A stretch of DNA of 64,000 bases from positions 62,001-126,000 of the forward strand of contig NZ_JAFIWC010000016.1 in the NCBI RefSeq assembly GCF_017163755.1, written 5' to 3'. Under the pieces are notes generated by a model. It ran no database searches. It was not told the DNA's origin and saw only the letters and a list, made by a program, of their open reading frames with translations. This DNA comes from Xanthomonas sp. GTDB taxonomy: Bacteria > Pseudomonadota > Gammaproteobacteria > Xanthomonadales > Xanthomonadaceae. Both the position numbers and the translations under genes were made by a program. Numbering within the stretch: the first letter of the stretch is position 1; each line of letters opens with the position of its first letter. Positions 50,261 to 60,924 of the stretch are shown in pieces.

Positions 50261-51552
50261 GCCGCCTTCTCCATCCGCAGCGCCACCGCGTTGGCGTGCG
50301 CGTCCAGGCCCTCGGCACGCGCCATGGTCACCGCGCAGGCGCCGATCGCGGCGATGCCGGCGCGGCTGGCGCTCTGCACGCTGACGAAGTTCTGGAAACT
50401 GGCGACGCTGACCCCGCTGTAGGCGCGCGCCGCACCGTTGGTCGGCAGTACGTGATTGGTGCCGCTGCAATAGTCGCCCAGCGCTTCGGGGGTGAAATCG
50501 CCGAGGAACACCGAGCCGGCGGCCTCGACCCGCTCCAGCCAGCCGCGCGGCTCGCGCAGCGCCAGGATCAGGTGTTCGGGCGCGTAGCGGTTGCTGATCG
50601 CGAAGGCGTCCTCGAGCGTGCCGACCTGGATCAGCCGCGACGCCGACAGTGCCTGGCGCGCGATCGCCGCACGCGGCAAGGTCGCCAGCTGCCGTTCGAT
50701 CTCGTCCTCGACCGCATCGATCAGTTCGGCGCTGTCGGACAGCAGCAGCACCTGCGAATCCGGGCCGTGCTCGGCCTGCGACAGCAGGTCGGCGGCGACG
50801 AACGCGGCATCGGCACCGACGTCGGCGATCACCAGCACCTCGGACGGGCCGGCCGGCATGTCGATCGCCGCCGCACCGGCCTGCGCCACCTGTTGCTTGG
50901 CTTCGGTGACGTAGCCGTTGCCCGGCCCGAACAGCTTGTCGCACGACGGCACCGACTCGGTGCCGAAGCCCATCGCCGCGATCGCCTGCGCGCCGCCGAG
51001 CTTGAACACGCGATCCACGCCGGTCAGCCTGGCCGCGACCAGCACCGACGGATCGGCCGAACCGTCGGCGCGCGGCGGCGTGCACAGCACCACCTCACGG
51101 CAGCCGGCCAGCGCCGCCGGCACGCACAGCATCAGCGCGGTGGACGGCAACGGCGCGCTGCCGGCCGGCACGTACAGGCCGACGCGGCCGATCGGCCGCA
51201 CCACCCGTTCGCAGACCACGCCGGGCGCGGTTTCCACCGCATACGCCTGGGTCATACCGGCGCGGTGGAAGCTCTCGATCCGCGCCGCGGCCTGCGCCAT
51301 CGCTTCGCGCAGCACGGCCGGCACCGCGGCCTCGGCAGCGGCGAACTCGTCAGCGGTGACTTCGAAGCTCGACAGCACCACCCCGTCGAAATGCGCGGTG
51401 ATCTCGCGCAATGCGGCATCGCCGCGGCTGCGCACGTCCTCGAGCAGCTGCGCCACCGCCGTGCGGGTCTGCGCGGCGACGGTCTGCACCGGCCGGGTCA
51501 GGGCCTGCGTGCGCGCCTGCGCGTCGAGCGAATTCCACTCCAATCGGTTCAT
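50257..51552 (-). CDS. hisD: Histidinol dehydrogenase
   Basis: 431 aa, Zn- and NAD-dependent, last two oxidations of histidine synthesis. [21 protein letters not shown] (~122), [48 protein letters not shown] and the catalytic [10 protein letters not shown] (Glu/His ~325) are intact, as is [14 protein letters not shown]. Standard length. Overlaps hisG by ATGA. Confidence 0.98.
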   Translation of the reverse strand: MNRLEWNSLDAQARTQALTRPVQTVAAQTRTAVAQLLEDVRSRGDAALREITAHFDGVVLSSFEVTADEFAAAEAAVPAVLREAMAQAAARIESFHRAGMTQAYAVETAPGVVCERVVRPIGRVGLYVPAGSAPLPSTALMLCVPAALAGCREVVLCTPPRADGSADPSVLVAARLTGVDRVFKLGGAQAIAAMGFGTESVPSCDKLFGPGNGYVTEAKQQVAQAGAAAIDMPAGPSEVLVIADVGADAAFVAADLLSQAEHGPDSQVLLLSDSAELIDAVEDEIERQLATLPRAAIARQALSASRLIQVGTLEDAFAISNRYAPEHLILALREPRGWLERVEAAGSVFLGDFTPEALGDYCSGTNHVLPTNGAARAYSGVSVASFQNFVSVQSASRAGIAAIGACAVTMARAEGLDAHANAVALRMEKAA

Positions 51553-52463
51553 GCCAGCGATCGCTCCACCGTCAACACCATCAGTCCCTGCGCGCCGGCG
51601 CGTTCCAGTTCCTCCATCCGCTGCCAGGTGATCGCGCCATGGCACATCGTCTGCAGCTGCAACGGGCCGTCGCCGTCGCCGGGCAGCTGCACCAACGGGT
51701 CGGCGTCGGGCAGCAGCCGGGTCAGTTCGGCGACATGGTCGCGCGAGGCGCGGAACATCAGCAGCTTGCTGTCGCGCAGCTTGAGCACGCCGTCGAGCCG
51801 GCGCAGCAGCATCGCCGCCAGCCCGGCGCGCGCGTCGCCCGGCTCGCGTACCGGCCCGGCCAGCACCGCCTCGCTCTCCAGCAGCGTCTCCACCGGCTTG
51901 AGCTGGTTGGCGGCGAGCGTGGCGCCGCTGGACACCAGGTCGCAGATCAGGTCGGCGGTGCCCAGGCGCGGCGCGATCTCCACCGAGCCGGACAGCTCCA
52001 CCACCTGCGCGTCGATGCCGCGCGCCTGCAGCCAGTCGGCCAGCACCGACGGATAGCTGGTGGCGATGCGCTTGCCCTGCAGCTGTTCTGAGCCGGTCCA
52101 TTCCCAGCCGTCGGGCACCGCCAGCATCAGCCGGCACTGGCCGAAGTTGAGCCCGCGCAGCGCGCGATAGGCGTCCGGCAGGCCGTTGCGGCGGCGTTCG
52201 CCGGCCTGCTCCTCCAACTCGTTGCGACCGACGATGCCGAAGTCGCACACGCCGTCGGCGATCAGCCCGGGAATATCGTCGTCGCGCACCAGCAGCAGGT
52301 CCACCGGCAGCGACTCGCCGTAGCAGAACAGCTTGTCGCGGCTCTCGCGCCAGCTCAGCCCGCAGGCGGCCAGCACCGCGCGCGCCGGCTCGGCCAGGCG
52401 GCCGCTCTTCTGGATCGCGATACGCAGCCGGTCACGCGCCGGCGCTGCCAGGGAAGCACTCAT
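51549..52463 (-). CDS. hisG: ATP phosphoribosyltransferase (long form)
   Basis: 304 aa, the long form with its own C-terminal regulatory (ACT-like) domain, so no HisZ is needed. [19 protein letters not shown] and [14 protein letters not shown] at the start; the PRPP site [20 protein letters not shown] (~165-185); histidine-binding domain from ~225 ([20 protein letters not shown]). First committed step and feedback point. Starts 10 nt after the TrpR-like gene stops. Confidence 0.98.
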   Translation of the reverse strand: MSASLAAPARDRLRIAIQKSGRLAEPARAVLAACGLSWRESRDKLFCYGESLPVDLLLVRDDDIPGLIADGVCDFGIVGRNELEEQAGERRRNGLPDAYRALRGLNFGQCRLMLAVPDGWEWTGSEQLQGKRIATSYPSVLADWLQARGIDAQVVELSGSVEIAPRLGTADLICDLVSSGATLAANQLKPVETLLESEAVLAGPVREPGDARAGLAAMLLRRLDGVLKLRDSKLLMFRASRDHVAELTRLLPDADPLVQLPGDGDGPLQLQTMCHGAITWQRMEELERAGAQGLMVLTVERSLA

Positions 52464-52472
52464 CAGGACATC

Positions 52473-52799
52473 TCAATGGGAATCGGAAGGGCGCGCCGAC
52501 TGCCGGCGCAGCGCCACGGCATAGCCGCCGGCGCCGTGTTCCAGGGTTCGCGCGACGCGGCCGATGGTGGTGACGCTGACCTGGGTCAGCTCGTGGATCT
52601 CGCGGTACGGCACGCCCTTGAGCAACAGCGGCACCACCCGCCAGCGGTCGGACATCGCCTCCAGTTCGGCCGGCGTGCACAGGTCCTGCAGGAACGCGGC
52701 GACCTCCTGCGGCTTGCTCAGGTGGGCCAGGGCGCGCGACAGCGCCTTGAAGGAGGCGTCGACATCGCGATCGGGAAGCGGAACGGGTCGTTGTTTCAT
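52473..52799 (-). CDS. TrpR-like (YerC/YecD family) repressor heading the his operon
   Basis: 108 aa. Contains the TrpR-superfamily core DASFKALSRALAHLSKPQEVAAFLQDL in separate helices and the helix-turn-helix LLKGVPYREIHELTQVSVTTIGRVART (residues ~64-92; first part resembles WRVVPLL...). As first gene of the his operon, with a palindromic AT-rich site at its start, it is very probably a histidine-responsive autorepressor; this role is inferred from position. The ATG at 52797-52799 (MKQRPVPLP) was chosen over an upstream in-frame codon that lies inside the operator. Confidence 0.9.
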   Translation of the reverse strand: MKQRPVPLPDRDVDASFKALSRALAHLSKPQEVAAFLQDLCTPAELEAMSDRWRVVPLLLKGVPYREIHELTQVSVTTIGRVARTLEHGAGGYAVALRRQSARPSDSH

Positions 52800-52804
52800 T
52801 GCAT

Positions 52805-52830
52805 TAATGTAATAGCGTGTTAGCACATTA
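52805..52830 (-). promoter_or_regulatory. Putative operator of the TrpR-like regulator / his promoter
   Basis: TAATGT (52805-52810) and ACATTA (52825-52830) form a perfect inverted repeat, nesting a second dyad GTGTTAGCAC (52817-52826). The AT-rich site ends 6 nt before the start codon and would overlap the ribosome site or promoter, as for TrpR-type operators. Confidence 0.65.
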
Positions 52831-53263
52831 GCGCGATTGGACGGGCTGGGTCAAGCCGCAGCAGATGCGGGCGTTCCATGGATGTGTTGGATCCCTGGGA
52901 TGTGTTCGATCCCTGATGGACGTGAGGTCGTGCCGTGCCATCTGTCGCGGCTGAAGCCGCTCCTACAAGGAGCGGTGCGTGCACGCTTTCGTAGGAGCGG
53001 CTTCAGCCGCGACAGGCACCCGGACGCATTGCATCGGCGCAAGGGCGCAGGCAAGCTCCGGTCGTCACCCACGGGCGCGCCCGGTCGCAGATGGCGAACG
53101 CGCCTTGCGCCCACCCGTGCGTGAGCGGCTTCAGCGGGGACAGGCTCTGGCTATCCGCGTCGCGACTGAAGTCGCTCCCACAAGGGACATGCGGCGCGAC
53201 CGTCCAGGCGGCGCCATGCCCGCCCTACGCCGAGGTCGATGATCGAGGGTCGTGCAGGTCCGC
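52831..53263. repeat. REPIN-like inverted pair and degenerate REP units before the his operon
   Basis: Two perfect 24-bp inverted copies (TGTCGCGGCTGAAGCCGCTC + CTAC at 52943-52966; its complement at 52991-53014) face each other across a 24-nt loop. Two degenerate units follow: near 53119-53142 (GAGCGGCTTCAGCGGGGACA) and 53158-53182 (GTCGCGACTGAAGTCGCTCC). The stretch lies between the his operator and the hisS stop; no gene is supported. Confidence 0.88.
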
Positions 53264-54661
53264 TCAGGGCATGACCTTGGCCTGCTCCAGCTCCACCTGC
53301 AGGGCGCTGGCGAGCTCGTCGCGGGCGACCTCGAACTGCTGCTCGCGAACCAGGTCCTTGACCGCGACCACGCCGCGCGCGAGCTCGTCGTCGCCGGCCA
53401 GCACCACGAAGCGGATGCCGGCGCGGGCGGCGTACTGGAACTGCTTGCCGACCTTCTTCGGCTCCATCTGCACTTCGGTGTTGATCCCGCCCACGCGCAG
53501 GCGGCGGGCGATGTCCAGCGCATCGGCCAGCTTGGCCTCGTCCATCAGCGCCACCATCGCCTGCACGCTGCTGGACGCGATGCCCTCGATCAGCCCCGCC
53601 TCGCGCAGCTGCCAGAACAGCCGGGTCAGGCCGATCGAGATGCCCACGCCCGGCAGCCTGGACTTGGTGTAGTGGCTGGCCAGGTCCTCGTAGCGCCCGC
53701 CCGAGCAGATCGAGCCGATCTGCGGGTAGTCGGTCAGCAAGGTCTCGTAGACCGTGCCGGTGTAGTAGTCCAGGCCGCGGGCGATGGAGAAGTTCAGGCA
53801 GTACGCGCTTTCCGGCACGCCCAGCGCCTTGACCAGCGCGAGCACTTCGCGCAGCTCGTCCACGCCTTCGCGTAGCGTCGCGCTGGACGCCGCCGCCGAC
53901 GCCAGCGCGTCCAGGCGCGCCAGCGCGTCGTCGTGGCCGCTGGAGCGCACCGCGACGAAATCCAGGATCTGCTGCACCTGTCCGTCAGCAATGCCGAAGC
54001 CTTCGCCGGCCAGCGTCTGCCGCACGTAGTCGGCACCGCGCTTGTCCAGCTTGTCGACCTCGCGCAGCACCGCCAGCTGGCGCTCGCCGTCGGCCACGCC
54101 CAGGCTCTCGAAGAAGCCGCGCATCAGCTTGCGGTTGTTCAGCTGCACGGCGAAAGCGCCGATGCCCAGCTCGGCGAACACCGCGTGGATCACCGCCAGC
54201 ACCTCGGCGTCGTAGCGGATGCTCAGCGTGTCCTTGCCGATCACGTCGATGTCGCACTGGTAGAACTCGCGGAAGCGGCCGCGCTGGGCGCGCTCGCCGC
54301 GGTACACGCGCTGCATCTGGTAGCGGCGGAACGGGAAGCTCAGCTCGTGCTCGTGCTCGGCCACGTAGCGCGCCAGCGGCACGGTCAGGTCGAAGCGCAG
54401 CGCCAGCTCCGGCAGGCCGGGCTCGTCGCTGTCGGCCTTGTTGGCCAGGGTGCCGGTGGACTGCACGAAATACACCTGCCGCTCGGTCTCGCCGCCGGAC
54501 TTGGTCAGCAGCACGTCCGACAGTTCGAACACCGGGGTCTCCACCGGCAGGAACCCGAACCGCTCGTAATTGCGACGGATGACGTCCAGCATGCGCTGGA
54601 ACGCGATCTGCTCGCGCGGCAGCAATTCCATGATGCCGGGCGGCGTACGGGGCTTGATCAC
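53264..54661 (-). CDS. hisS: Histidyl-tRNA synthetase
   Basis: 465 aa class II synthetase. Start at GTG (54659-54661), [18 protein letters not shown], with AGGAG 8 nt upstream. Motif 2 region [24 protein letters not shown], the HisA-type signatures [12 protein letters not shown] and [11 protein letters not shown] (~330), motif 3 [11 protein letters not shown], and an anticodon-binding domain from ~365. It charges tRNA-His. The AGGAG site and a normal N-terminus argue for this start over longer frames. Confidence 0.97.
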   Translation of the reverse strand: MIKPRTPPGIMELLPREQIAFQRMLDVIRRNYERFGFLPVETPVFELSDVLLTKSGGETERQVYFVQSTGTLANKADSDEPGLPELALRFDLTVPLARYVAEHEHELSFPFRRYQMQRVYRGERAQRGRFREFYQCDIDVIGKDTLSIRYDAEVLAVIHAVFAELGIGAFAVQLNNRKLMRGFFESLGVADGERQLAVLREVDKLDKRGADYVRQTLAGEGFGIADGQVQQILDFVAVRSSGHDDALARLDALASAAASSATLREGVDELREVLALVKALGVPESAYCLNFSIARGLDYYTGTVYETLLTDYPQIGSICSGGRYEDLASHYTKSRLPGVGISIGLTRLFWQLREAGLIEGIASSSVQAMVALMDEAKLADALDIARRLRVGGINTEVQMEPKKVGKQFQYAARAGIRFVVLAGDDELARGVVAVKDLVREQQFEVARDELASALQVELEQAKVMP

Positions 54662-54771
54662 GTGCAAAACTCCTGCTTTCGGGGGCGAGCGAAACGCAAT
54701 TCTAGCCGCAGCGGGTGCCTGCGGCCGCATGGGGGTATCATTCCCGTGTGTCCACCCCGACCGCCACGCGC

Positions 54772-55530
54772 ATGCACCGGCCCTCCCCTGGCTTCGCTCT
54801 GCCTTATGTCGAGCCTGTCGCGGCAGAGCCTCCGCGCACCCACGACTGCCTGCACTGCGCAGTGCGCCACCTGGCGGTCTGCGCGGCGCTGACCTGCGAC
54901 GAGGTACAGGCGCTGGAGCGGGTGACCACGTCGACGGCCTACGCCAGCGGCGCGACCCTGGCACGGGCCGGCGAGCAGCGGCAGGCGGTCTACACCGTCA
55001 CCGGCGGCGCGCTGCGGCTGGTGCGCACGCTGGCCGACGGCCGCCGCCAGGTGGCCGGCTTCGTGTTGCCGGGCGACTACGTCGGCCTGAGCGAATCGCC
55101 CCGGCACCGTCACGACATCGAGGCGATCGCCGACAGCCGCGTGTGCCGGGTGAGCGTGGCGCACATGCAGCAGCTGCGCGCCGACTATCCGCAGCTGGAA
55201 CGCAAGCTGCTGCAGCGCGCCTGCCTGGAGCTGGATGCGGCGCAGGATGCCGCGCTGGCGCTGGGGCGCCTGCAGCCGACCGAGAAGCTGGCCGACTTCC
55301 TGCTCAAGCTGGCCGCGCGCGCGGCGCGGCAGAAGGAGGCCGGCAATAGCGTGACCCTGCCGATGGGCCGCGGCGACATCGCCGACCATCTCGGCCTGAC
55401 CATGGAGACGGTCAGCCGCACCTTCACCAAGCTGCGCCAGCAGGGATTGATCGCGTTGCCGCAGTTGCACGTGGTCGAGATCAAGGACTTCGCCGCGCTG
55501 CACCGGCTGGCGTCAGACGACGGCCAGTGA
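54772..55530 (+). CDS. FNR-type Crp-family transcriptional regulator with Fe-S cysteines
   Basis: 252 aa from ATG at 54772 (a GTG at 54748 would add eight residues). N-terminal cysteines [17 protein letters not shown] (Cys26-x2-Cys29-x7-Cys37) plus an internal Cys in DSRVCRVSV (~124) form the [4Fe-4S] ligand set of FNR-like oxygen sensors. A cyclic-nucleotide-like beta-barrel (~50-150), dimer helix, then the helix-turn-helix [21 protein letters not shown], whose ETVSR recognition segment equals that of FNR, predicting a TTGAT-N4-ATCAA target. Divergent from hisS. Confidence 0.9.
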   Translation: MHRPSPGFALPYVEPVAAEPPRTHDCLHCAVRHLAVCAALTCDEVQALERVTTSTAYASGATLARAGEQRQAVYTVTGGALRLVRTLADGRRQVAGFVLPGDYVGLSESPRHRHDIEAIADSRVCRVSVAHMQQLRADYPQLERKLLQRACLELDAAQDAALALGRLQPTEKLADFLLKLAARAARQKEAGNSVTLPMGRGDIADHLGLTMETVSRTFTKLRQQGLIALPQLHVVEIKDFAALHRLASDDGQ

Positions 55531-55544
55531 CCGGCCCGTCGCTG

Positions 55545-55563
55545 CGCCGCCCGGCGGTTTTTT
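55545..55563 (+). terminator. Short hairpin with T-run after the FNR-type gene
   Basis: CCGCCCGGCGG forms a 4-bp GC stem with a 3-nt loop, followed immediately by a run of at least six T. It lies ~15 nt downstream of the stop, with a weak stem. Confidence 0.5.
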
Positions 55564-55607
55564 CGCCATCCTGTGCGCCGGCCTTGCGCCGGCGCCGTCG
55601 CGCGGAC

Positions 55608-55616
55608 TTATCCACA
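55608..55616 (+). promoter_or_regulatory. Perfect DnaA-box sequence
   Basis: TTATCCACA matches the DnaA consensus TTATNCACA exactly, in the spacer before the acetyltransferase gene. It is a single copy; no cluster or origin is seen. Confidence 0.5.
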
Positions 55617-55737
55617 GTTTTCCCCGGCACTGCTCCACATCCCGTGTGGACGGGATCGCGGCAGGTTCGCAGCGCGTGGCACGCCTGCCGCCCAGCGCCC
55701 GCATTGGCGCAGCCGCGCCGGTGCGCGTGAGCGGCCG

Positions 55738-56208
55738 ATGAGGCAGGCGCGCTCCGGCACCATCGCCCTGCACCAGGTGGACGTGGCCGCGGTTCGGCCG
55801 CTGCGGCTGCGGGTGCTGCGTCCCGGGCTTGCCGCCGACAGCGTGGCCTATGCCGGCGACGACCTGCCCGGCACGCTGCACGCGGCGGTGTTCGACGGCG
55901 ATGCGGTGGTGTGCGTCGGCACCGCCTTCGCGCAGGCCTGCCCCGGCGACCCGCAGCCGACCGACTGGCGCCTGCGCGGCATGGCCACGGCGCCCGAGCA
56001 CCAGGGCCGCGGCTACGGCCGCCTGCTGATGGGCTTCCTGGCCGGGCAGATCCGCCAGCACAAGGGACGCCGCCTGTGGTGCGACGCGCGCGCCGGCGCG
56101 GTCGGCTACTACGTCCGGCAGGGCTTCGTCGCCGTCGGCGGCGCCTTCGAGTTGCCGGTGAGCGGCACGCACTACCGCATGCTCAAGCCGCTGGTCGACG
56201 AGGCCTGA
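55738..56208 (+). CDS. GNAT-family N-acetyltransferase
   Basis: 156 aa. The acetyl-CoA motif A is clear: RLRGMATAPEHQGRGYGRLLMGFLAG (Q/R-x-x-G-x-G/A as QGRGYG, ~93-98). The C-terminal strand and tail are YYVRQGFVAVGGAFELPVSG and HYRMLKPL. The N-terminus (ALHQVDVAAVRPLRLRVLRPGL) is the usual substrate region, giving no specificity. The start at 55738 is a normal ATG; no strong ribosome site is seen. It lies alone between the FNR-type gene and a small conserved gene. Confidence 0.85.
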   Translation: MRQARSGTIALHQVDVAAVRPLRLRVLRPGLAADSVAYAGDDLPGTLHAAVFDGDAVVCVGTAFAQACPGDPQPTDWRLRGMATAPEHQGRGYGRLLMGFLAGQIRQHKGRRLWCDARAGAVGYYVRQGFVAVGGAFELPVSGTHYRMLKPLVDEA

Positions 56209-56369
56209 CCCGCTTGCGGCGTCCACGCCGGAAGCTGCGCATGAACGCTTCAGACGCCGGGCGGCGACGGCAGACAGCGGCCGCGGCCAAGGCATAGACT
56301 GGCGCCCGGAACACACCAGCGGCTTTCGCCGCCGCGGTGCCGGTGGGGGGAGCCACACGGAGGACCGTC

Positions 56370-56687
56370 ATGTCCGTTGCAACCGAAGCGCCATCCGACA
56401 GCCGCGCTTGCGTGATGCTGGATCGCGAAAGCGAATTGAAGTTCTGGAAGGAGCATTTCGAGCAGGCATCCTTCCACCAGCCCGGCCGCGGCTTCACCGA
56501 CTACGAGCCGGCGCTGAAGCTGGCCTACGACGCCTACCTGAAATTCCACGGGCAGCGTTTCGAGGACATCGCGCCGCAGTTGCGCGACATCTACCAGCGC
56601 GACCATCCGCGATCGCGGCTGGACTGGCTGCAGGTGCGCAGCGTGGCGCACGCGGCCTGGCAGCGGATGCAGCCGCAGGACGCCTGA
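56370..56687 (+). CDS. Small conserved protein of unknown function
   Basis: 105 aa, soluble and charged. The ATG at 56370 follows CGGAGGA, a strong ribosome site, with 6-nt spacing. The body ELKFWKEHFEQASFHQPGR, FTDYEPALKLAYDAYLKF and WLQVRSVAHAAWQRMQ is helical with many aromatics and no recognised domain. The gene is convergent with the L,D-transpeptidase gene. No function can be assigned; cytosolic location is expected. Confidence 0.7.
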   Translation: MSVATEAPSDSRACVMLDRESELKFWKEHFEQASFHQPGRGFTDYEPALKLAYDAYLKFHGQRFEDIAPQLRDIYQRDHPRSRLDWLQVRSVAHAAWQRMQPQDA

Positions 56688-56733
56688 ACCGTCCGCCGTT
56701 GCCGCCTGCGCGCCGCAGCCGCGGCCGCGCGCG

Positions 56734-57474
56734 TCAGTCCGCGGCCTGCGCGGGCGTTGCCGTCGCGGCCACGCCGGTGCCGCCGCAATCGGCGTCCAGC
56801 AGCCGCGAACGGCGCAACCATCCCGCATCGGGGTAGTAGGCGAACACGAACGCGCCCTCGCGCAGGCTGTCGATCAGCCGCCGCGCCACCGCCGGCCGCA
56901 CCGCCGGACAGCCCAGGCTGCGGCCGATTCGACCCTGGCGGCGGATCAGCGCCTCGCTGACGTACGGCGCGCCGTGCATCACGATGGCGCGATCGCGCGC
57001 GTGGTCGTTGAAGCCCGGCTCCAGCCCGCGCAGGCGCAACGAATAGCCGTTCTGCCCGGTATAGGCCTCCTCGGCCTCGAACGCGCCGAGGCTGGACATG
57101 TAGCTGCCGTCGTCGTTGGAGAAGTGCCGCGCGCGGTTGTCGCCGGTATTGCGGCCGTGCGCCACCCATTCCTGGAACAGCAGCCGCCGCCGCTGCAGGT
57201 CGAACACCCACAGCCGGCGCTCGCTGGACGGCAGCGAATAGTCGATCACGCCGAACACCGGGGACTGCGATGGCGCGCGCCGCCGCGCGCACTGCAATGC
57301 GTGCGCGGCCAGGCCCAGCACCTGCCGATCCAGCGTCGGCGCCTGCCGCGACAGGGCGTCGACCAGCATCCGGGTCGCCGCCGGCGCCGGCGCAGGCACC
57401 GCCGCCGCCGAAGCGGCGGTCAATGGCAGCGCCAGGCACAAGGCGCTCGACCAGCGGCGAAGCGTGCGACGCAT
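56734..57474 (-). CDS. Exported murein L,D-transpeptidase-like protein (YkuD_2 type)
   Basis: 246 aa. Signal peptide SALCLALPLTAASAAAVPAP. The catalytic region has IVMHGAPYVSEALIRRQG (His, ~165) and RIGRSLGCPAVRPAVAR (Cys ~190), the HxG...SxGCP pattern of L,D-transpeptidase catalytic-domain family proteins. FGVIDYSLPSSERRLWVFDL and SNDDGSYMSSLGAFE are also typical. It would act in the periplasm on peptidoglycan, but the substrate is unproven. It lies downstream of thrC on the same strand, with a hairpin between. Confidence 0.88.
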   Translation of the reverse strand: MRRTLRRWSSALCLALPLTAASAAAVPAPAPAATRMLVDALSRQAPTLDRQVLGLAAHALQCARRRAPSQSPVFGVIDYSLPSSERRLWVFDLQRRRLLFQEWVAHGRNTGDNRARHFSNDDGSYMSSLGAFEAEEAYTGQNGYSLRLRGLEPGFNDHARDRAIVMHGAPYVSEALIRRQGRIGRSLGCPAVRPAVARRLIDSLREGAFVFAYYPDAGWLRRSRLLDADCGGTGVAATATPAQAAD

Positions 57475-57488
57475 CGGGATCTCCGGTA

Positions 57489-57523
57489 CCAGGCAGGGGA
57501 CGCGCTTGCGTCCTGCTACCTGG
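57489..57523 (-). terminator. Hairpin between thrC and the L,D-transpeptidase-like gene
   Basis: CCAGGCAGGGGACGC pairs imperfectly with GCGTCCTGCTACCTGG across a short GCTT loop, ~60-95 nt after the thrC stop. No T-run follows, so it may be a processing or Rho-associated structure rather than a classical terminator. Confidence 0.4.
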
Positions 57524-57581
57524 ATGGGTGCCGCCGCGGCCGATTCCAAGCCCGCAGCGGACCGGCGCCGGGCCGCGCGGC

Positions 57582-58883
57582 TCAGCCGTCGATCAGCCGC
57601 CGGCGCAGCAAGGCGTAGTCCGGCGCGATCGGCTCGGCCTGCGCCGGGCGCTGCAGCAGCGCCGCCAACGCCGGCGGCACCGGCACGCTGCGCCCGATCA
57701 GCGGCTCCACCACCGCCTCGAACTTGGCCGGATGCGCGGTGGCCGCGACCGCCCAGCTGCCGGTGTCGGCCTCGGCGCCCTCGGCGCGGATCTGCTCGAG
57801 CACGTGCAAGGCGGTGGCGGTGTGCGGACAGTGCACTTCGCCATGGCGCTGGAAGCGCTGTGCGATCGTGCGCCGGATCTGTGCGTCGTCGACCGAATAC
57901 GACTGGAATTCGGCGCGCAGCGCGGCATCGTCGCCGCGGTACAGCCAGCGCAGGCGCTCGAAGTTGCTCGGCGCGCCCACGTCCATTGCGTTGGCGAGCG
58001 TGGCCACGCTCGGCTGCGGCGCGTAGTCGCCGCCGGCGAAGTAGTCCGGCAACACGTGGTTGGCATTGGTCGCCAGCACGATCCGGCCCAGCGGCACGCC
58101 CAGCGAGCGCGCCAGGATCGCCGCCAGCGCGTTGCCCAGGTTGCCGGTGGGCACCACCAGGTTCAGCGGCCGCGCGTGCGCGGCATGGTGGACCAGCGCG
58201 CTGTGCGCGTAGTAGCTCATCTGCGGCAGCAGCCGGCCCAGGCTGATGCTGTTGGCCGAACTCAGCGGCACCTGCGCCTGCAGTTCCACGTCGTTCAAGG
58301 CCTGCTTGACCAGCGCCTGGCAGTCGTCGAACGAACCGTCCACGCGCAGCGCGTGGATGTTGTCGCCGAAGCAGCCGAGCTGGTGCGCCTGGCGCGGCGA
58401 CACGCGCCCGTCCGGATACAGCACCACCACGCGCAGCCCGGGCTGGCGATGGAACGCGGCGGCGACCGCGGCGCCGGTGTCGCCGGAGGTGGCGACCAGG
58501 ATGGTCAGCGGGGTGGACGCGTCGCGGCGCAGGCGCGCCAGGCATGCGGCGAGGAAACGCGCGCCGAAGTCCTTGAACGCGGCGGTGGGGCCGTGGAACA
58601 GCTCCAGCGCATGATCGTCCGGCGTGGCCAGCGGCTGCAACGGCGCGGGGAAGTCGAAGGCCTCGGCGCAGATCGCCGGCAGTTCGGCGGCCAGCGCATC
58701 GCCGGCGAAGAACGGCGCCAGCAGCGCCGCGGCGGTCTCGGCGAGCGTGGCGCCGGCGACGAGCGCGCGCGCCTGGGGCATGCGCTCGGGCACATACAGC
58801 CCGCCATCGGGCGCCAGCCCGGCGGCGATGGCCTGGCTGAGGGTGGCCGCCGGGGCGGTGTTGCGGGTGGAGATGAAGTTCAT
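57582..58883 (-). CDS. thrC: Threonine synthase
   Basis: 433 aa PLP enzyme, last step of threonine synthesis from O-phosphohomoserine. MNFISTRNTAPAATLSQAIA is the standard start (58881-58883). The PLP lysine lies in FHGPTAAFKDFGARFL (~104), then VATSGDTGAAVAAAF (~135) and VPTGNLGNALAAILAR (phosphate loop, ~230). The length is that of bacterial type-2 ThrC. It is separated from thrB by ~1 kb of structured repeat DNA instead of the usual short gap. Confidence 0.97.
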   Translation of the reverse strand: MNFISTRNTAPAATLSQAIAAGLAPDGGLYVPERMPQARALVAGATLAETAAALLAPFFAGDALAAELPAICAEAFDFPAPLQPLATPDDHALELFHGPTAAFKDFGARFLAACLARLRRDASTPLTILVATSGDTGAAVAAAFHRQPGLRVVVLYPDGRVSPRQAHQLGCFGDNIHALRVDGSFDDCQALVKQALNDVELQAQVPLSSANSISLGRLLPQMSYYAHSALVHHAAHARPLNLVVPTGNLGNALAAILARSLGVPLGRIVLATNANHVLPDYFAGGDYAPQPSVATLANAMDVGAPSNFERLRWLYRGDDAALRAEFQSYSVDDAQIRRTIAQRFQRHGEVHCPHTATALHVLEQIRAEGAEADTGSWAVAATAHPAKFEAVVEPLIGRSVPVPPALAALLQRPAQAEPIAPDYALLRRRLIDG

Positions 58884-59955
<1,072 letters not shown>

Positions 59956-60924
59956 TCAGACCAGCCTCGCCGCCGGGCTGGCCAGCGAGGACACCCAGTA
60001 CTGGCTGCCCAGGCCCGCCGCCGCGAACGCCGCCTGCACCGGCGCGGCCGCGGCCTCGGCCTCGGCGCGGGTCGGGAACCAGGCGAACACGCTCGGGCCG
60101 GCGCCGGAGATGCTCGCGCCCATCGCCCCGGCATCCAGCGCCGCCTGCTTGGCCGCGTCGAACCCGACGATCAGCGGCGCGCGCCGCGGCTCGATCAGCA
60201 CGTCGCGCAATCCGGCGCGGACCAGCTCGGCATCGCCCGCGTGGCAGCCGGCGAGCACCAGCGCCAGATGCCCGCTCTGCGCGACGAAGTCCTGCAACGC
60301 ATAGCTGCCGTGCAGCGCCTCGCGCGCGCGGCGCGTCTCCAGCACCGCGTCCGGATGCACCAGCAGGCTGTGCCAGGCCGAAGGCACCGGCACCGGCACC
60401 ATCCGCTCCAGCGTGGACAGCACCAGCCCGCCCAGGAACATCGGCCCGAGGTTGTCGCCGTGCCGGCTGCCGCTGGCCACCGCCTCGCCTTCCAGCGAAT
60501 GCAGATACAGCTGCTCGCGCGACAACGGCGCGTCCAGTAGCGCATTGGCGGCCACCAGCGCGGCCACGCACGAGGCCGCCGAACCGCCCATGCCCGAGCT
60601 GAGCGGAATGCCCTTGTCGATCTCGACCTCGAAACCGAACGGCAGCCGCAGCGCCTGGCGCAGCGCGATCAGCGCCGCGCCGGCGGTATTGCGCTCGGCC
60701 AGCCGCGGCAGCTCCACCGCCGCGCCGCGGATCGCGGCGATGCGGACCTCGGGCGCGTCGATCCGGCGCACCGTCACCGTGTCGCCGACCCCGGCCACCG
60801 CATAGCCGAGCAGGTCGAACCCCACCGCGACGTTGGCCACCGACGCTGGCGCGAACGCGCGCGCCTGGCGCAGGTGGTTGTCCGCCGCCGCGCCGGCCAC
60901 CATGCTCTCGGCCACCGTGCTCAC
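59956..60924 (-). CDS. thrB: Homoserine kinase
   Basis: 322 aa GHMP kinase. [19 protein letters not shown] near the start, the ATP loop [22 protein letters not shown] (~100-121) and [13 protein letters not shown] (~278) near the end are diagnostic. GTG at 60922-60924 overlaps the thrA stop (GTGA), so translation is coupled; an in-frame ATG at 60901-60903 is an alternative start. It makes O-phosphohomoserine for ThrC. The stop lies 20 nt before the microsatellite element. Confidence 0.97.
   Translation of the reverse strand: MSTVAESMVAGAAADNHLRQARAFAPASVANVAVGFDLLGYAVAGVGDTVTVRRIDAPEVRIAAIRGAAVELPRLAERNTAGAALIALRQALRLPFGFEVEIDKGIPLSSGMGGSAASCVAALVAANALLDAPLSREQLYLHSLEGEAVASGSRHGDNLGPMFLGGLVLSTLERMVPVPVPSAWHSLLVHPDAVLETRRAREALHGSYALQDFVAQSGHLALVLAGCHAGDAELVRAGLRDVLIEPRRAPLIVGFDAAKQAALDAGAMGASISGAGPSVFAWFPTRAEAEAAAAPVQAAFAAAGLGSQYWVSSLASPAARLV

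Noticed and set aside
55608-55616. Replication origin suggested by a perfect DnaA box
   Set aside because: It is a single box with no AT-rich unwinding region, further boxes, or dnaA/dnaN/gidA neighbours.
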